DNA of 64,000 nucleotides from positions 1,612,001 to 1,676,000 of the forward strand of contig NZ_JAASQL010000001.1 in assembly GCF_011762155.1 (NCBI RefSeq). Reading direction: 5' to 3'. The DNA comes from Wenyingzhuangia heitensis. GTDB taxonomy: Bacteria > Bacteroidota > Bacteroidia > Flavobacteriales > Flavobacteriaceae. The notes under the pieces are model-generated. The model ran no database searches, was not told the origin of the DNA, and saw nothing but the letters and a program-made list of their open reading frames with translations. The position numbers and the translations under genes are program-made. Shown here one piece after another: positions 55,868-64,000 of this stretch (positions within the stretch are counted from its first letter, which is position 1; each line of letters begins with the position of its first letter).

Positions 55868-56638
55868 CTATAGGATAGAAGATAGTTTCTCTCTTTCTTC
55901 TTCTGCCAAAGCAGCATCTACTAAAATACGACCAGAATATTCGTCAATAGTAATTTTTTTACGACTAGCAATTTCTATTTGAACTTGAGGAGGAATTGTA
56001 AAGTAAGATCCACCAGCAGCACCTCTTTCAATAGCAACTACAGCTAATCCATTTTTTACATTACTTCTAATTCTGTTATAAGCAACCAATAAGTGGTTGT
56101 CTATTTTTTCAGACATTTTATCAGAAAGCGCTTTCAATTTGTTTTGATCGTTTTCTGTTTCTTTTAAAATCTCATCTAATTCAGATTTTTTATGATCTAA
56201 ATGTGTTTGTTGAGCGTTTAATTTTTCGGTTGTTTTTGCTATAACTTCGTTTTTATGCTCAATTTTAGCATAAGCTTCTTTAATTCTTTTTTCAGCCAAT
56301 TCAATTTCTAATTCTTGAAATTCAGCTTCCTTTGTTAAAGAATCAAACTCACGATTGTTACGAACAGATTTTTGTTGTTCTGTATACTTTTTTACTAATT
56401 CTTTAGATTCATCAATGCTAATTTTACGGTTAGCAATTTCAGTCTGAAAATTAACAACATCTTGATTCAATTTTTCAACACGAGTTGATAACCCACTAAT
56501 TTCGCTTTCTAAATCTTCTATTTCTAAAGGTAACTCTCCTTGAACGCTTTCGATTTCGTCAATTCTAGAGTCAATTAATTGTAAATTATATAAAGCTCTT
56601 AACTTGTCTTCTACAGATACTTCTTGTTTAACTGCCAT
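55868..56638 (-). CDS. DUF164/zinc-ribbon family coiled-coil protein lacking the zinc ligands
   Basis: 256 aa. Residues 10-180 form a long antiparallel coiled coil (IDEIESVQGELPLEIEDLESEIS, EAEFQELEIELAEKRIKEAYAKIEHK). The C-terminal region corresponds to the C4 zinc ribbon of this family, but the four expected cysteines are A208, S211, D232 and S235, and the whole protein has no cysteine. The fold markers around them remain (IPPQVQ, SGRIL). The function of the family is unsettled. It is followed after 5 nt on the same strand by (upstream) the Nif3-like gene, a conserved pair in flavobacteria as far as I know. Confidence 0.85.
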   Translation of the reverse strand: MAVKQEVSVEDKLRALYNLQLIDSRIDEIESVQGELPLEIEDLESEISGLSTRVEKLNQDVVNFQTEIANRKISIDESKELVKKYTEQQKSVRNNREFDSLTKEAEFQELEIELAEKRIKEAYAKIEHKNEVIAKTTEKLNAQQTHLDHKKSELDEILKETENDQNKLKALSDKMSEKIDNHLLVAYNRIRSNVKNGLAVVAIERGAAGGSYFTIPPQVQIEIASRKKITIDEYSGRILVDAALAEEEREKLSSIL

Positions 56639-56643
56639 AATAA

Positions 56644-57738
56644 CTATGAGTAATATATTGGGTTTGTACTTTTATTCGATAAAATGATTGCAAAATTACG
56701 AAATTTTTCTTTAAGATAATCAACTAATAGGTTTTTTGTAAATTGTTCACTTTCATAATGTCCAATATCAGTAATTAGTAGTTTTCCTTCTGCCTTGTAA
56801 AATTCGTGATATTTAAAATCTGCAGTAATATATGCATCTGCACCCATTGCTATAGCTGCATTAATTCCAAAACTACCAGAACCCCCTAATACAGCAATCT
56901 TTTGTATTTGTTTGTTTAGTGGAGCAGAGTGTCTAATACATTTTGTATTCATATTTAGTTTTACATACTTCAAAAAATCATCAGTATTCATAGGTGTGAT
57001 TAATTCCCCAATCATTCCAATACCAATATGTTGATTGGTGTTTTCTAAAGTTGTAATTTCAAAAGCAATTTCTTCATATTGATGAACCTCTTTTAGCACT
57101 TTTAAAACACTACCTTCTATATGTTTAGGAAATGTAATACTTATTTGGGTTTCTTGTTCTTTTTCTGTTCTTCCCTTAATCCCAACAATTGGGCTAGAGT
57201 TTTCATTTCCGTTATAAGTTCCAATTCCATCAACATTAAAACTACATTGATTGTAGTTACCAATAGTTCCTGCTCCAATGTTAAAAAAGGCTTCTCTTAC
57301 TTTATCGGCATCTTTAACGGGTACGTATGTAACTAGTTTTTTTATAGTTCCTTTTTGGGGGATTAAAACCTGTTTATTTTGCAGTTGTAATACTTCGCAC
57401 ATTTTGGCACTTACTCCTTTAAAAGAGTTGTCTAAGGCTGTGTGAGTGGCATAAATAGCAATATTGTGTTTAATGGCTTTTATTACCACACGTTCTACAT
57501 AATTATTTCCATTAAATTTTTTAAGTCCGCTAAAAATAATAGGATGAAAACTCACAATTAAATTGCAATTTTGTTCAATAGCCTCATCAATAGTTTGCTC
57601 TAAAGTGTCTAAAGTAACTAAAACTCCTGTAATTTCTGTTTGGTAATTACCAACTAACAATCCTACATTGTCAAAATCTTCTGCATAAGACAAAGGAGCC
57701 AATGTTTCTATATAATCTGTGATATCTTTAATTTTCAT
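56644..57738 (-). CDS. Nif3-like dinuclear metal centre protein
   Basis: 364 aa from the ATG at 57738; a TTG two codons upstream (57744) is the alternative. Conserved metal ligands are visible: H65 in SFHPIIFSG, H99 and D103 in THTALD, and a late DIGHYESEQF. Between the two halves of the Nif3 fold (about 130-235) is an inserted PII/CutA-like domain (KKLVTYVPVKDADKVREA, GTIGNYNQCSF), as in the longer YqfO-type members. The protein is usually a hexameric ring with a binuclear metal site; the substrate is uncertain (GTP cyclohydrolase-like chemistry has been proposed for the family). Confidence 0.93.
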   Translation of the reverse strand: MKIKDITDYIETLAPLSYAEDFDNVGLLVGNYQTEITGVLVTLDTLEQTIDEAIEQNCNLIVSFHPIIFSGLKKFNGNNYVERVVIKAIKHNIAIYATHTALDNSFKGVSAKMCEVLQLQNKQVLIPQKGTIKKLVTYVPVKDADKVREAFFNIGAGTIGNYNQCSFNVDGIGTYNGNENSSPIVGIKGRTEKEQETQISITFPKHIEGSVLKVLKEVHQYEEIAFEITTLENTNQHIGIGMIGELITPMNTDDFLKYVKLNMNTKCIRHSAPLNKQIQKIAVLGGSGSFGINAAIAMGADAYITADFKYHEFYKAEGKLLITDIGHYESEQFTKNLLVDYLKEKFRNFAIILSNKSTNPIYYS

Positions 57739-57826
57739 ATTCAAAAATACAGATTTTGTTCTATTAGTTGTTTCTAGATTGGAATTGTTTTAGTTTTGAA
57801 AGCACGATTAAATTTAGCATCAATAC

Positions 57827-58843
57827 ATGATTTTTATTAAGATATTAAGAATACTACTATTGCCTTTTTCTGTTTTGTACGGATTAGTGGTATCTGTAAG
57901 AAATTTACTGTACGATGTTAATATTTTACAATCAACCCGCTTTAAGATTCCTGTTATTACAGTAGGGAACTTAAGTGTTGGAGGGACAGGAAAAACTCCA
58001 CAAATAGAATATTTAATTCGCTTGTTACAAAACACCCACGCAATTGCTGTTTTGAGTAGAGGTTATAAAAGAAAATCTAAAGGATTTGTTTTGGCAAATA
58101 AACATACAACGGTTGCTGATTTAGGGGATGAACCGTTTCAATACCATCAAAAGTTTGACAAAATACAGGTTGCTGTTAATGGAGATCGAGTAGAGGGAGT
58201 TAAAAATATTTTAAATTTAAAACCCAATACGGATTTAATTTTGTTAGATGATGCTTATCAACACAGAAAAATAAAAGCAGGATATCATATTTTATTAAGT
58301 TCTTATGATCGTTTGTTTTATAATGATTTTATGATGCCTACAGGGAATTTGCGTGAGTTATGGTGGGGGAAAAATAGAGCAGATAGTATTGTTGTAACCA
58401 AATGTCCTATAAATTTATCGGAGTATGAACAGCAAAAAATAATAAAAAAAATACATCCAAAGAACAATCAACAAGTTTATTTTTCTAGTATTTATTATGC
58501 CGATTGTGTAATAGGTAGTGCTAAAGTTTTGCTTACGGAATTTATTAAACAAAAAATTGTATTAATTACAGGAATTGCCAAACCCAAACCTTTGGTGGAT
58601 TATTTACAGAATTTAGGAGCTGATTTTATTCATTTAAATTATCCAGATCATCATCATTTTACAGAGTCCGATTTACAAAAAATCAAAGATTCATCTAAAG
58701 CAGCTAAAGTGTTAACAACAGAAAAAGATTATGTTCGTTTAGAAAAAGAGCTAATAGAATTGTATTACTTACCTATAGAAATTCAGTTTTTAAATTCTAA
58801 AAATCAATTTGATCAAAGCCTTTTGAAATACGTAAATATGTAG
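57827..58843 (+). CDS. lpxK: Tetraacyldisaccharide 4'-kinase LpxK
   Basis: 338 aa. An N-terminal membrane-associated helix (residues 1-25) precedes the P-loop SVGGTGKT (50-57) in VITVGNLSVGGTGKTP. LLDDAYQHRKI (DDxxQH) is the LpxK catalytic/Mg signature. It phosphorylates the 4' position of the lipid A disaccharide precursor at the inner membrane face. It is divergent from the Nif3-like gene (88 nt between starts) and convergent with the hypothetical gene downstream. Confidence 0.96.
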   Translation: MIFIKILRILLLPFSVLYGLVVSVRNLLYDVNILQSTRFKIPVITVGNLSVGGTGKTPQIEYLIRLLQNTHAIAVLSRGYKRKSKGFVLANKHTTVADLGDEPFQYHQKFDKIQVAVNGDRVEGVKNILNLKPNTDLILLDDAYQHRKIKAGYHILLSSYDRLFYNDFMMPTGNLRELWWGKNRADSIVVTKCPINLSEYEQQKIIKKIHPKNNQQVYFSSIYYADCVIGSAKVLLTEFIKQKIVLITGIAKPKPLVDYLQNLGADFIHLNYPDHHHFTESDLQKIKDSSKAAKVLTTEKDYVRLEKELIELYYLPIEIQFLNSKNQFDQSLLKYVNM

Positions 58844-58855
58844 TTTACAGTGTTT

Positions 58856-59263
58856 TTACGTATTTGTTTCATTTGTATACCTAACAGATATTGTTTTTTC
58901 GGCATCATTTATTTCTAAATAAGCAACTCCTAAATCTCCTGTTTTCCAAGTATCATATTCTTTAGAAGAACCAGGTATATAACATCTTAGATAGTGTTTT
59001 TCTAATTCGTCTTGAATATTTTTAATACTTAGGTTTGTTTCTTTTTTTAAGAATTTAGAAATTTTAAAAGAACTGTCTTCGGTAATGGCATTCAAAATAG
59101 CAAGACCGTAATTATCTCCATTTTGATGTTGAAATACAGATCCGTTTTCAAAATGTGTTCTGTATTCTAAAATTTCTACCTGTTCAAAAGCAACATTGGG
59201 TTCGTCTAATATGGCTATTTTACTTAAAACAGTATTTATGTAATTTTTAATTTCGGGTTTCAT
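58856..59263 (-). CDS. Hypothetical protein, 135 aa
   Basis: I do not recognise the family. It is a soluble, mostly acidic protein without signal peptide or membrane segment. The C-terminal part has alternating strands (KTGDLGVAYLEINDAEKTISVRYTNETNT). It has two Cys/Tyr-rich turns (HYLRCYIPGSSKEYDTW) and no obvious catalytic motif. It lies between lpxK (convergent) and purM (same strand, separated by a terminator), so it is probably transcribed alone. Coding potential is supported by normal codon use and length. Confidence 0.65.
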   Translation of the reverse strand: MKPEIKNYINTVLSKIAILDEPNVAFEQVEILEYRTHFENGSVFQHQNGDNYGLAILNAITEDSSFKISKFLKKETNLSIKNIQDELEKHYLRCYIPGSSKEYDTWKTGDLGVAYLEINDAEKTISVRYTNETNT

Positions 59264-59278
59264 AACAAAGCAGTTTAT

Positions 59279-59310
59279 AAAAAAAGGCTATCTAGTTTAT
59301 AGATAGCCTT
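59279..59310 (-). terminator. Intrinsic terminator after purM
   Basis: Stem AAAGGCTATCT/AGATAGCCTTT with a 6-nt loop, 21 nt beyond the purM stop on the minus strand, followed by a T run on that strand. Confidence 0.88.
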
Positions 59311-59331
59311 TGTGATATTTTAAAGAGATTA

Positions 59332-60519
59332 TTAGTAGTTAAAAACTCCAAATTCACTCGTAATTTCTAAAGATTTAGTCCCAGCAGATTTTGGTTCTTC
59401 TACACGACCAATAATTTTAGCATCTACATTAAAAGATTTAGAAATAGCAATAATGTCTTCTGCAATTTCTGCAGGAACATATACTTCCATTCTGTGTCCC
59501 ATGTTAAATACTTGATACATTTCTTTCCAATCTGTACCAGAGTTTTCCTGAATCAATTTAAATAAAGGTGGTACCTCAAATAAATTGTCTTTTACAATAT
59601 GTAGATTTTCTACAAAGTGTAAAATTTTAGTTTGTGCACCTCCAGAACAGTGAACCATTCCATGAACTTCTTGTGGAGTATATTTAGCTAAAATAGCTTT
59701 AATAATTGGTGCGTAGGTTCTTGTAGGAGATAAAACTAATTTACCAGCATTAATTGGAGAACCCTCTACAGCATCTGTTAATTTAGTGTTACCAGAGTAG
59801 ACCAATTCTTCGGGTACTGCAGCATCAAAAGATTCAGGATATTTATTCGCTAAGTATTTGTGAAATACATCGTGTCTAGCAGAAGTTAATCCGTTAGATC
59901 CCATTCCTCCGTTGTATTCTTTTTCATAGGTGGCTTGTCCAAAAGACTCTAAACCTACAATAACATCACCAGCTTTAATATTGGCATTATTAACTACATT
60001 AGTGCGTTTCATTCTAGCTGTAACGGTAGAATCTACAATAATTGTTCTAACTAAATCACCTACATCAGCAGTTTCTCCACCTGTAGAATGAATAGTAACT
60101 CCAAATTCTTTTAATTCAGTTAACAACTCTTCAGTTCCATTAATTATTTGAGAAAGTACTTCTCCAGGAATTAAGTTTTTGTTACGTCCAATGGTAGATG
60201 ATAGCATTATATTATCTGTAGCTCCTACACATAATAAGTCATCAATATTCATAATTAAAGCATCTTGTGCAATTCCTTTCCAAACAGAAATATCCCCTGT
60301 TTCTTTCCAGTACATATATGCTAAAGCAGATTTGGTTCCAGCCCCATCAGCATGCATAATTAAGCAATAATCCTCATCATTTGTTAAGTAATCGGGAACA
60401 ATTTTACAGAATGCTTTAGGAAACAAACCTTTGTCTACATTCTTAATTGCGTTGTGTACATCTTCTTTAGAAGCCGATACCCCACGTTGGCTATATCTTT
60501 TACTTACTTCAGAACTCAT
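59332..60519 (-). CDS. purM: Phosphoribosylformylglycinamidine cyclo-ligase (AIR synthetase)
   Basis: 395 aa. The PurM/AIRS fold is evident: GADGAGTKSALAY-like MHADGAGTKSALAY near residue 55, NIDDLLCVGA, IHSTGGETADVGDLVRTI and VHCSGGAQTKIL in the C-terminal half. It converts FGAM to AIR in purine synthesis using ATP. It is slightly longer than the E. coli enzyme (345 aa), which is normal in this phylum. It is transcribed alone on the minus strand. A TAAATTTG -7-like box lies on that strand at 60555-60562. Confidence 0.95.
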   Translation of the reverse strand: MSSEVSKRYSQRGVSASKEDVHNAIKNVDKGLFPKAFCKIVPDYLTNDEDYCLIMHADGAGTKSALAYMYWKETGDISVWKGIAQDALIMNIDDLLCVGATDNIMLSSTIGRNKNLIPGEVLSQIINGTEELLTELKEFGVTIHSTGGETADVGDLVRTIIVDSTVTARMKRTNVVNNANIKAGDVIVGLESFGQATYEKEYNGGMGSNGLTSARHDVFHKYLANKYPESFDAAVPEELVYSGNTKLTDAVEGSPINAGKLVLSPTRTYAPIIKAILAKYTPQEVHGMVHCSGGAQTKILHFVENLHIVKDNLFEVPPLFKLIQENSGTDWKEMYQVFNMGHRMEVYVPAEIAEDIIAISKSFNVDAKIIGRVEEPKSAGTKSLEITSEFGVFNY

Positions 60520-60707
60520 ATATATAAATTAGTGTGTTGTTTATAATGGTGGTGCAAATTTAGTTATTTGATTTTTATCTGCCTGCATAAAAAGCAATAA
60601 GGTTTAAAACTGTTAAAAATCAGTTCTGTTCATGTGTTAACACTGGCTTAGTGTTTAGGTATTGATAATTTCACACATGTTTTTTTACGAATTAGTGAAA
60701 AATAAAT

Positions 60708-60731
60708 ATTCTACGTAAAAATACGTAGAAT
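60708..60731. promoter_or_regulatory. Perfect inverted repeat next to glutamine synthetase promoter
   Basis: ATTCTACGTA-AAAA-TACGTAGAAT has 10-bp perfect arms and a 4-nt spacer, ending 5 nt before the -33 TTG. The position fits an operator of a dimeric regulator, perhaps nitrogen-responsive. There is no T run and it lies upstream of the promoter, so it is not a terminator or leader hairpin. Confidence 0.6.
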
Positions 60732-60736
60732 TTCAA

Positions 60737-60766
60737 TTGGCTGTTCAAATAATTATTTTATATTTG
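60737..60766 (+). promoter_or_regulatory. Promoter of glutamine synthetase
   Basis: TTG (60737-60739), 19-nt spacer, TATATTTG (60759-60766). The -7 box ends 47 nt before the ATG. Confidence 0.75.
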
Positions 60767-60813
60767 CTTTCGTTAAGATAAAAAGAAACTTTTATTAAAT
60801 ATAATATTTTATT

Positions 60814-61830
60814 ATGGCTAAAATTAAATTAGAGTATATCTGGTTAGACGGATATTTTCCAACTCAAAACTTAAGAAGTAAAACCAAGGTTGAAGAACAC
60901 GAAAACTTCCAAGGAACATTAGAAGAATTAGGAAACTGGTCTTTTGATGGTTCATCTACAAAACAAGCTTCTGGTGGAGCATCTGACTGTATTTTAAAAC
61001 CTGTTGCAATTTATCCTGATCCAGCTCGTATTAACGGATGGTTAGTAATGACAGAAGTTTTAAACGCTGATGGAACTGCACACGAATCTAACGGACGTGC
61101 TACTATTGAAGATGATGATAACGATTTCTGGTTCGGATTTGAGCAAGAATATTTTATTATGGATTCTGATACTGATTTACCATTAGGATTCCCAAGAGGT
61201 GGTTACCCAGCTCCACAAGGAATGTACTACTGTTCAGTTGGTGGAAAAAATACTCATGGTCGTGATTTAGTAGAAGAGCATGCTGATTTATGTATCGAAG
61301 CAGGATTGAACTTTGAAGGAATCAACCAAGAAGTTGCGTCTGGACAATGGGAATTCCAATTGTTTGCAAAAGGTGCTAAAAAAGCAGGAGATGAAATTTG
61401 GATTGCACGTTACTTATTAGATCGTTTAACTGAAGGTAGAGGATTGTACATTGAGTACCACCCAAAACCATTAGGAGATACAGATTGGAATGGTTCTGGA
61501 ATGCACGCTAACTTCTCTAACTCAATCTTAAGAGAATGTGGTTCTAAAGAAAAGTATGCTGAAATTTGTGAAGCTTTCCGTCCGGTAGTTAAAGAGCACA
61601 TTGAAGTTTATGGTGAGCACAACGAACAACGTTTAACTGGTAAGCACGAAACTGCTGCTATTACTGATTTCTCTTGGGGAGTTTCTGATAGAGGAGCATC
61701 TATCCGTATTCCAATTATCGCTGTAGAAAAAGGATACCACGGTTGGTTAGAAGACCGTCGTCCATCTTCAAACGGAGATCCATACAAAATTGCTGCAAGA
61801 ATTATTAAAACAGTTAAACCTGTTAAATAA
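60814..61830 (+). CDS. glnA: Glutamine synthetase, GSII (eukaryote-like) type
   Basis: 338 aa. The short form with KIKLEYIWLDGYFPTQNLRSKTKV, WSFDGSSTKQA (beta-grasp), FWFGFEQEYFIMD (metal ligands) and NGSGMHANFS is the GSII class, not the 450-470 aa GSI or the large GSIII class. HETAAITDFSWGVSDRGASIRIP carries the late nucleotide/glutamate site. It makes glutamine from glutamate and ammonia in the cytoplasm. It is a single-gene unit with a promoter, an adjacent palindrome and its own terminator. GSII is well known in flavobacteria. Confidence 0.97.
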   Translation: MAKIKLEYIWLDGYFPTQNLRSKTKVEEHENFQGTLEELGNWSFDGSSTKQASGGASDCILKPVAIYPDPARINGWLVMTEVLNADGTAHESNGRATIEDDDNDFWFGFEQEYFIMDSDTDLPLGFPRGGYPAPQGMYYCSVGGKNTHGRDLVEEHADLCIEAGLNFEGINQEVASGQWEFQLFAKGAKKAGDEIWIARYLLDRLTEGRGLYIEYHPKPLGDTDWNGSGMHANFSNSILRECGSKEKYAEICEAFRPVVKEHIEVYGEHNEQRLTGKHETAAITDFSWGVSDRGASIRIPIIAVEKGYHGWLEDRRPSSNGDPYKIAARIIKTVKPVK

Positions 61831-61851
61831 TTATAAGCATTATAATATTTT

Positions 61852-61881
61852 AAAAGCCCTGCTAATTGCAGGGCTTTTTTT
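61852..61881 (+). terminator. Intrinsic terminator after glutamine synthetase
   Basis: Stem AAAAGCCCTGC/GCAGGGCTTTT with a 5-nt loop and T run. Confidence 0.93.
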
Positions 61882-61908
61882 ATGAAAATAATTGATTAGT
61901 TTTAAAAC

Positions 61909-62670
61909 ATGATTGGATTTTTATTTTTTTTGATAATTGTGTTGTTAGGTGTTTATAGTTATAGAAAAACTATTACAAAAAAAAGAACACCCGTACCCAA
62001 TAATTTACATGAGCTATTAATGTCTCATGTCTTGTTTTATCAAAAATTAAAAGATGAGGACAAGCTATTGTTTAGAGATAAAATAACAATATTTTTAAGC
62101 AAGACTTATATAGAAACCATAGAGTTTAAAAGACAAGATATAGATATTGTTTTGGTGGCTGCAAGTGCTATAATTCCTGTTTTTTATTTCAAGGATTGGC
62201 ACTACTCAAATTTATCTTCAGTGATTATCTATCCTAATAATTTTAGTGAAGATTTAAATTTTATAGAAGGAAATAGAAACATTGGTGGTTTGGTAGGAAC
62301 AGGTAGGTTTAAAAATCAAATGATTTTATCACGCAGAGCATTACACCATGGTTTTGCCAATAAAACGGATAAAGGAAATACTGGAATTCATGAATTTATT
62401 CATTTGATAGATAAAATGGACGGAGATACAGATGGGATTCCAAAATTATTATTATCAAATACATATCTAATCCCTTGGTTAAATTTAATTCACAAAGAAA
62501 TAGAGCACATAAATAATAATGAGTCGGATATTAGAGCCTATGGAGGAACCAATCAGCAAGAATTTTTTGCCGTTGTATCCGAGTACTTTTTTGAACGTCC
62601 AGACCTACTCAAAGAAAAACATCCAGATTTGTATAAAATGATGGAAATGTGTTTTTGTAAACAGAATTAA
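61909..62670 (+). CDS. MtfA-like zinc-dependent peptidase (M90 family)
   Basis: 253 aa. One N-terminal membrane helix (residues 2-18) leads into a soluble domain. The zinc-peptidase motif is H161-EFI-H165 in GNTGIHEFIHLIDKMDGD, with a later EFFAVVSEYFFERP supplying the probable third ligand. VLVAASAIIPVF-like IVLVAASAIIPVFYF and VIIYPNNF are further MtfA-family strings. In E. coli MtfA is linked to the glucose repressor Mlc; here the partner is unknown and the membrane helix is an addition relative to the soluble enterobacterial form. A terminator separates it from glutamine synthetase. Confidence 0.85.
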   Translation: MIGFLFFLIIVLLGVYSYRKTITKKRTPVPNNLHELLMSHVLFYQKLKDEDKLLFRDKITIFLSKTYIETIEFKRQDIDIVLVAASAIIPVFYFKDWHYSNLSSVIIYPNNFSEDLNFIEGNRNIGGLVGTGRFKNQMILSRRALHHGFANKTDKGNTGIHEFIHLIDKMDGDTDGIPKLLLSNTYLIPWLNLIHKEIEHINNNESDIRAYGGTNQQEFFAVVSEYFFERPDLLKEKHPDLYKMMEMCFCKQN

Positions 62671-62706
62671 AATACTATTTACTCCTTTATGTGACTTTTG
62701 TTACTG

Positions 62707-62734
62707 TTGTTTTTTTAATTGACGATTACATTTG
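62707..62734 (+). promoter_or_regulatory. Promoter of the flavoprotein gene at 62755
   Basis: TTG (62707-62709), 17-nt spacer, TACATTTG (62727-62734); the -7 box ends 20 nt before the ATG. Confidence 0.6.
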
Positions 62735-62754
62735 TCATAAGAAAAACATACAAC

Positions 62755-64000
62755 ATGAACTTAGATATTATAGTAATAGGAGGTTTATCTGCAGGTCCCT
62801 CTGCAGCAGCCAAAGCAAGAAGACAAAATGAAAATGCAAACATTAAAATGTTTGAAAAATGCAAGAATATAAGTTATGCTACTTGTGGAATTCCATATGC
62901 TTTGTCTGGAGTTATAAAAACTAGAGAAAAATTATTGGTTGTAGAAGCCGATTTACTTAGAAATAGATTTAATATTGATGTGTGTTTAGAAGAAGAAGTA
63001 ATTGAAATTTTACCAGAAGAACATAAAGTAATCACCACCAAATCAACCTATACCTATGATAAATTGGTATTTACTACAGGTGCAAAAACGATTGTTCCCA
63101 AAATTATCAACCTAGAAAAAGCAACCAATTGGTCTCCTTGTAGAACCTTAGAAGATTTTGATAAAATTATGCAGAAAGGAGCTATAGATAAGGCTGAGCA
63201 TATTACCATTATGGGGGCTGGTTTAATTGGAGTTGAAGTTGTTGAAAACCTAATAGAACTAGGGAAAAAAGTAACTTTAATAGAGGGAGGAGATGGTGTT
63301 TTACCTATGTGGTCTTCAAAATTTAGAAAATTTGCTCAAAATACTCTTGAAGAGCATGGAGTAGAAGTGATTACAAACACATTTGTTAAAGAGGTTGATG
63401 TAAAAAAAGGAAAAATAACGTCTGTATTGACTCCTTTAAAAAAGGTAGTAACAGATTTTGTAATTATGAGTGTGGGTATAAAACCCAATACAGATTTATT
63501 AGTCTCTAAAGGGGCAGCTCATTTAAAAAATGGAGCGTTAACAGTAAATGAAAAAATGGAAACATCTGTACCAGATATTTATGCTGCTGGAGATTGTGCA
63601 AGTATAAAAAACACGTTAACCAACGAGCATGATTATTTACCATTAGGAACGCATTCTAATAAAGGAGGTAGAACAGCAGGTGCCAATGCAGCAGGAGGGA
63701 ATGAGAATTTTAAAGGAGGGTATAAAACAGCCATCATACAAGTATTTCAAAATACATTGGGGAGAACAGGTTTATCTTTAGATTATTTAAAGAGCAATAA
63801 TTATGATTTTAAAGTTAGCTTGATAGTTGCGGGAGCTACACCAGGTTATTTTCCAAATCAAAAAGACTTGATAATTGAAATTTATTATGATGCTAAAACA
63901 GGAAAAATATTGGGTTGTGAAGCTTTTGGTGAACATGGAGTAGATAAGAGAGTAGATGTAATGAGTACAGCAATTTATGGAGGGTTAACCATAGAAGATT
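62755..64000 (+). CDS. FAD/NAD-dependent oxidoreductase, CoA-disulfide reductase-like (truncated by right edge)
   Basis: About 415 codons from the ATG at 62755 to the window end without a stop. The N-terminal FAD-binding motif is IIVIGGLSAGPSAAAKARR. The single active-site cysteine is C44 in YATCGIPYALSG, as in CoA-disulfide reductase/NADH oxidase type enzymes rather than the CxxxxC of glutathione reductases. The NAD(P)H motif is ITIMGAGLIGVEVVENL near residue 155, and YAAGDCASI closes the FAD site. The C-terminal dimerisation domain begins near 335. Some relatives carry a C-terminal rhodanese domain; whether this one does lies beyond the window. Confidence 0.88.
   Translation, partial: MNLDIIVIGGLSAGPSAAAKARRQNENANIKMFEKCKNISYATCGIPYALSGVIKTREKLLVVEADLLRNRFNIDVCLEEEVIEILPEEHKVITTKSTYTYDKLVFTTGAKTIVPKIINLEKATNWSPCRTLEDFDKIMQKGAIDKAEHITIMGAGLIGVEVVENLIELGKKVTLIEGGDGVLPMWSSKFRKFAQNTLEEHGVEVITNTFVKEVDVKKGKITSVLTPLKKVVTDFVIMSVGIKPNTDLLVSKGAAHLKNGALTVNEKMETSVPDIYAAGDCASIKNTLTNEHDYLPLGTHSNKGGRTAGANAAGGNENFKGGYKTAIIQVFQNTLGRTGLSLDYLKSNNYDFKVSLIVAGATPGYFPNQKDLIIEIYYDAKTGKILGCEAFGEHGVDKRVDVMSTAIYGGLTIED

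Overview
The window comes from an AT-rich member of the Bacteroidota, most likely a marine Flavobacteriaceae. The evidence is a type IX secretion C-terminal domain, a hybrid two-component regulator, promoters of the TTG-N17/19-TAnnTTTG type, a GSII-type glutamine synthetase and an almost complete lack of Shine-Dalgarno sites. The genus cannot be named from the sequence alone.

Positions 1-50,590 are a large accessory locus for degrading a sulfated polysaccharide. It encodes eleven formylglycine-type sulfatases (ten complete, one cut by the left edge), two GH2 enzymes, and one each of GH3, GH16, GH28 and GH110. It also encodes a secreted beta-helix protein with a lectin-like domain and T9SS tail, two PhoD-like metallophosphoesterases, an AraC-type hybrid sensor (HTCS) and a FucP-type sugar permease. 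GH16 (ExDxxE), GH110 (alpha-1,3-galactosidase family), GH2 and many sulfatases together suggest a sulfated galactan of the red-algal type, but the substrate is an inference. No SusC/SusD pair lies in the window.

The locus is split into many short transcription units, most of them closed by an intrinsic terminator. In order these are: a sulfatase; beta-helix/PhoD/GH16; a sulfatase; GH2; sulfatase/GH3; a sulfatase; a sulfatase; GH28/PhoD; two sulfatases; the HTCS; a redox operon; a RAYT transposase bounded by REP-like hairpins; two sulfatases; sulfatase/GH2; GH110; a sulfatase. Several units have a perfect palindrome 20-60 nt before the first start codon.

The most unusual part is 29,257-38,847, just after the HTCS. 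It is a tight operon of a membrane-anchored triheme DUF1592/DUF1588-type protein, a Tat-exported DUF1552 protein, an MFS permease, a diheme MauG/CCP-type peroxidase and a PQQ-like propeller lipoprotein. This resembles planctomycete-type gene sets and suggests periplasmic redox chemistry coupled to saccharification.

From 50,600 onward the window is core chromosome. It holds rimP-nusA-infB with a promoter and a strong leader hairpin, a cold-shock protein, a coiled-coil protein that has lost its zinc-ribbon cysteines, a Nif3-like protein, lpxK, a hypothetical protein, purM, a GSII glutamine synthetase with a striking palindrome beside its promoter, an MtfA-like peptidase, and a CoA-disulfide-reductase-like flavoprotein cut by the right edge. 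No rRNA, tRNA or CRISPR array was seen.
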